Assembly: GCA_022509065.1 (NCBI GenBank)
Contig: JAFLTY010000006.1
Coordinates: 19,364-83,363, forward strand
Direction of reading: 5' to 3'
Source: Muribaculaceae bacterium
GTDB lineage: Bacteria > Bacteroidota > Bacteroidia > Bacteroidales > Muribaculaceae
Length of the DNA stretch: 64,000 nucleotides
Under the pieces are notes generated by a model. It saw only the letters and a list, made by a program, of their open reading frames with translations, made no database searches and was not told where the DNA came from. Of this stretch, positions 63,802 through 64,000 are shown one piece after another. Each line of letters starts with the position of its first letter. The first letter of the stretch is position 1. The translations under genes were made by a program, and so were the position numbers.

Positions 63802-63867
63802 AATCGAATTTTTTAAATGTTATGGTAAAAATGTGCTTTTTGAGAGACTCTCGTTTTATAGACACAT

Positions 63868-63899
63868 CAAAGGTACGAAAGGTGACAGACGGCCACAAA
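63868..63899 (-). promoter_or_regulatory. Promoter of the ECF sigma operon
   Basis: Minus strand TTTG (63899-63896), 20-nt spacer, TACCTTTG (63875-63868). It is 66 nt upstream of the first gene. This is a housekeeping-type match, so the operon need not depend only on its own sigma factor. Confidence 0.7.
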
Positions 63900-63904
63900 A
63901 AAAT

Positions 63905-63940
63905 AAAGCGAACTAAGGCGTTTGTCCTAATTCGCTTTTT
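63905..63940 (-). terminator. Terminator of the tRNA transcript
   Basis: On the minus strand AAGCGAA (complement of 63938-63932) pairs with TTCGCTT (complement of 63912-63906), with a partly paired inner part, followed by TATTTTTTTG. It lies just downstream of the tRNA-fMet gene. Confidence 0.65.
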
Positions 63941-63943
63941 TTG

Positions 63944-64000
<57 letters not shown>

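Overview
The window looks like a chromosomal segment of a gut-type Bacteroidales bacterium, possibly a Muribaculaceae relative. Supporting signs are several TTTG-N19-21-TAnnTTTG promoters, families typical of the phylum (DUF4294, DUF3943, DUF3256-like, a synthetase-type RelA beside a lipoprotein, SerB with two ACT domains, an XseAB/ParE/CoaD/S41/SurE run), and C-terminal tails of the 'YDLQGRKL...GLYIVSGEK' kind. The species cannot be fixed from the sequence.

Layout. 1-8930 (+) is the end of a surface-polysaccharide locus: glycosyltransferases, a UDP-GlcNAc 2-epimerase, an unexplained membrane-protein pair, a decayed glycosyltransferase, a sugar-nucleotide epimerase/reductase, a WecA-like initiating transferase and a WbuC cupin. 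It ends with a tyrosine recombinase that lacks its C-terminal catalytic residues (8941-10155) and a strong hairpin terminator. rfbB and rfbA (10316-12367, -) face it. A DcaP-like porin and a glutaminase-fold protein without the catalytic Ser/Lys follow on +. From 14973 to 31812 nearly everything is on the minus strand: lgt, an alanine/glycine symporter, a PIF1-like helicase with a TPR tail, an esterase, a lipoprotein, relA, a metal permease fused to an HMA domain, surE, an S41 protease, coaD, parE, xseB, xseA and a DUF3256-like gene. 32317-39454 (-) holds an S66 carboxypeptidase, a DUF4294 gene, nadB, leuS and nadA.

39455-40160 has divergent promoters, a long structured leader and a 37-residue secreted small ORF. 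It leads into the most unusual cluster, 40161-46877 (+): a 1315-residue subtilisin-like protease with beta-helix, FnIII-like, dockerin-like and cohesin-like modules, a 690-residue cohesin/ASH/dockerin-type protein and a small cohesin-like protein. The parts needed for self-assembly of an extracellular protease complex are encoded side by side.

46897-51201 is mostly minus-strand housekeeping (FecCD-type ABC transporter, adk, hpt, fabD). 51367-58425 (+) is a tight run of tatA, tatC, a Wzi-like gene, a lipoprotein, legB, a NeuD-type acetyltransferase, a legI/neuB synthase and serB. It is only part of a nonulosonic acid pathway. A GH43 enzyme with its own promoter, two envelope proteins, an ECF sigma operon (-) and a truncated initiator tRNA-fMet (-) close the window.

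The genes combine core metabolism (NAD, ppGpp, CoA, purine salvage, DNA repair) with two cell-surface glycan regions and one secreted modular protease system.
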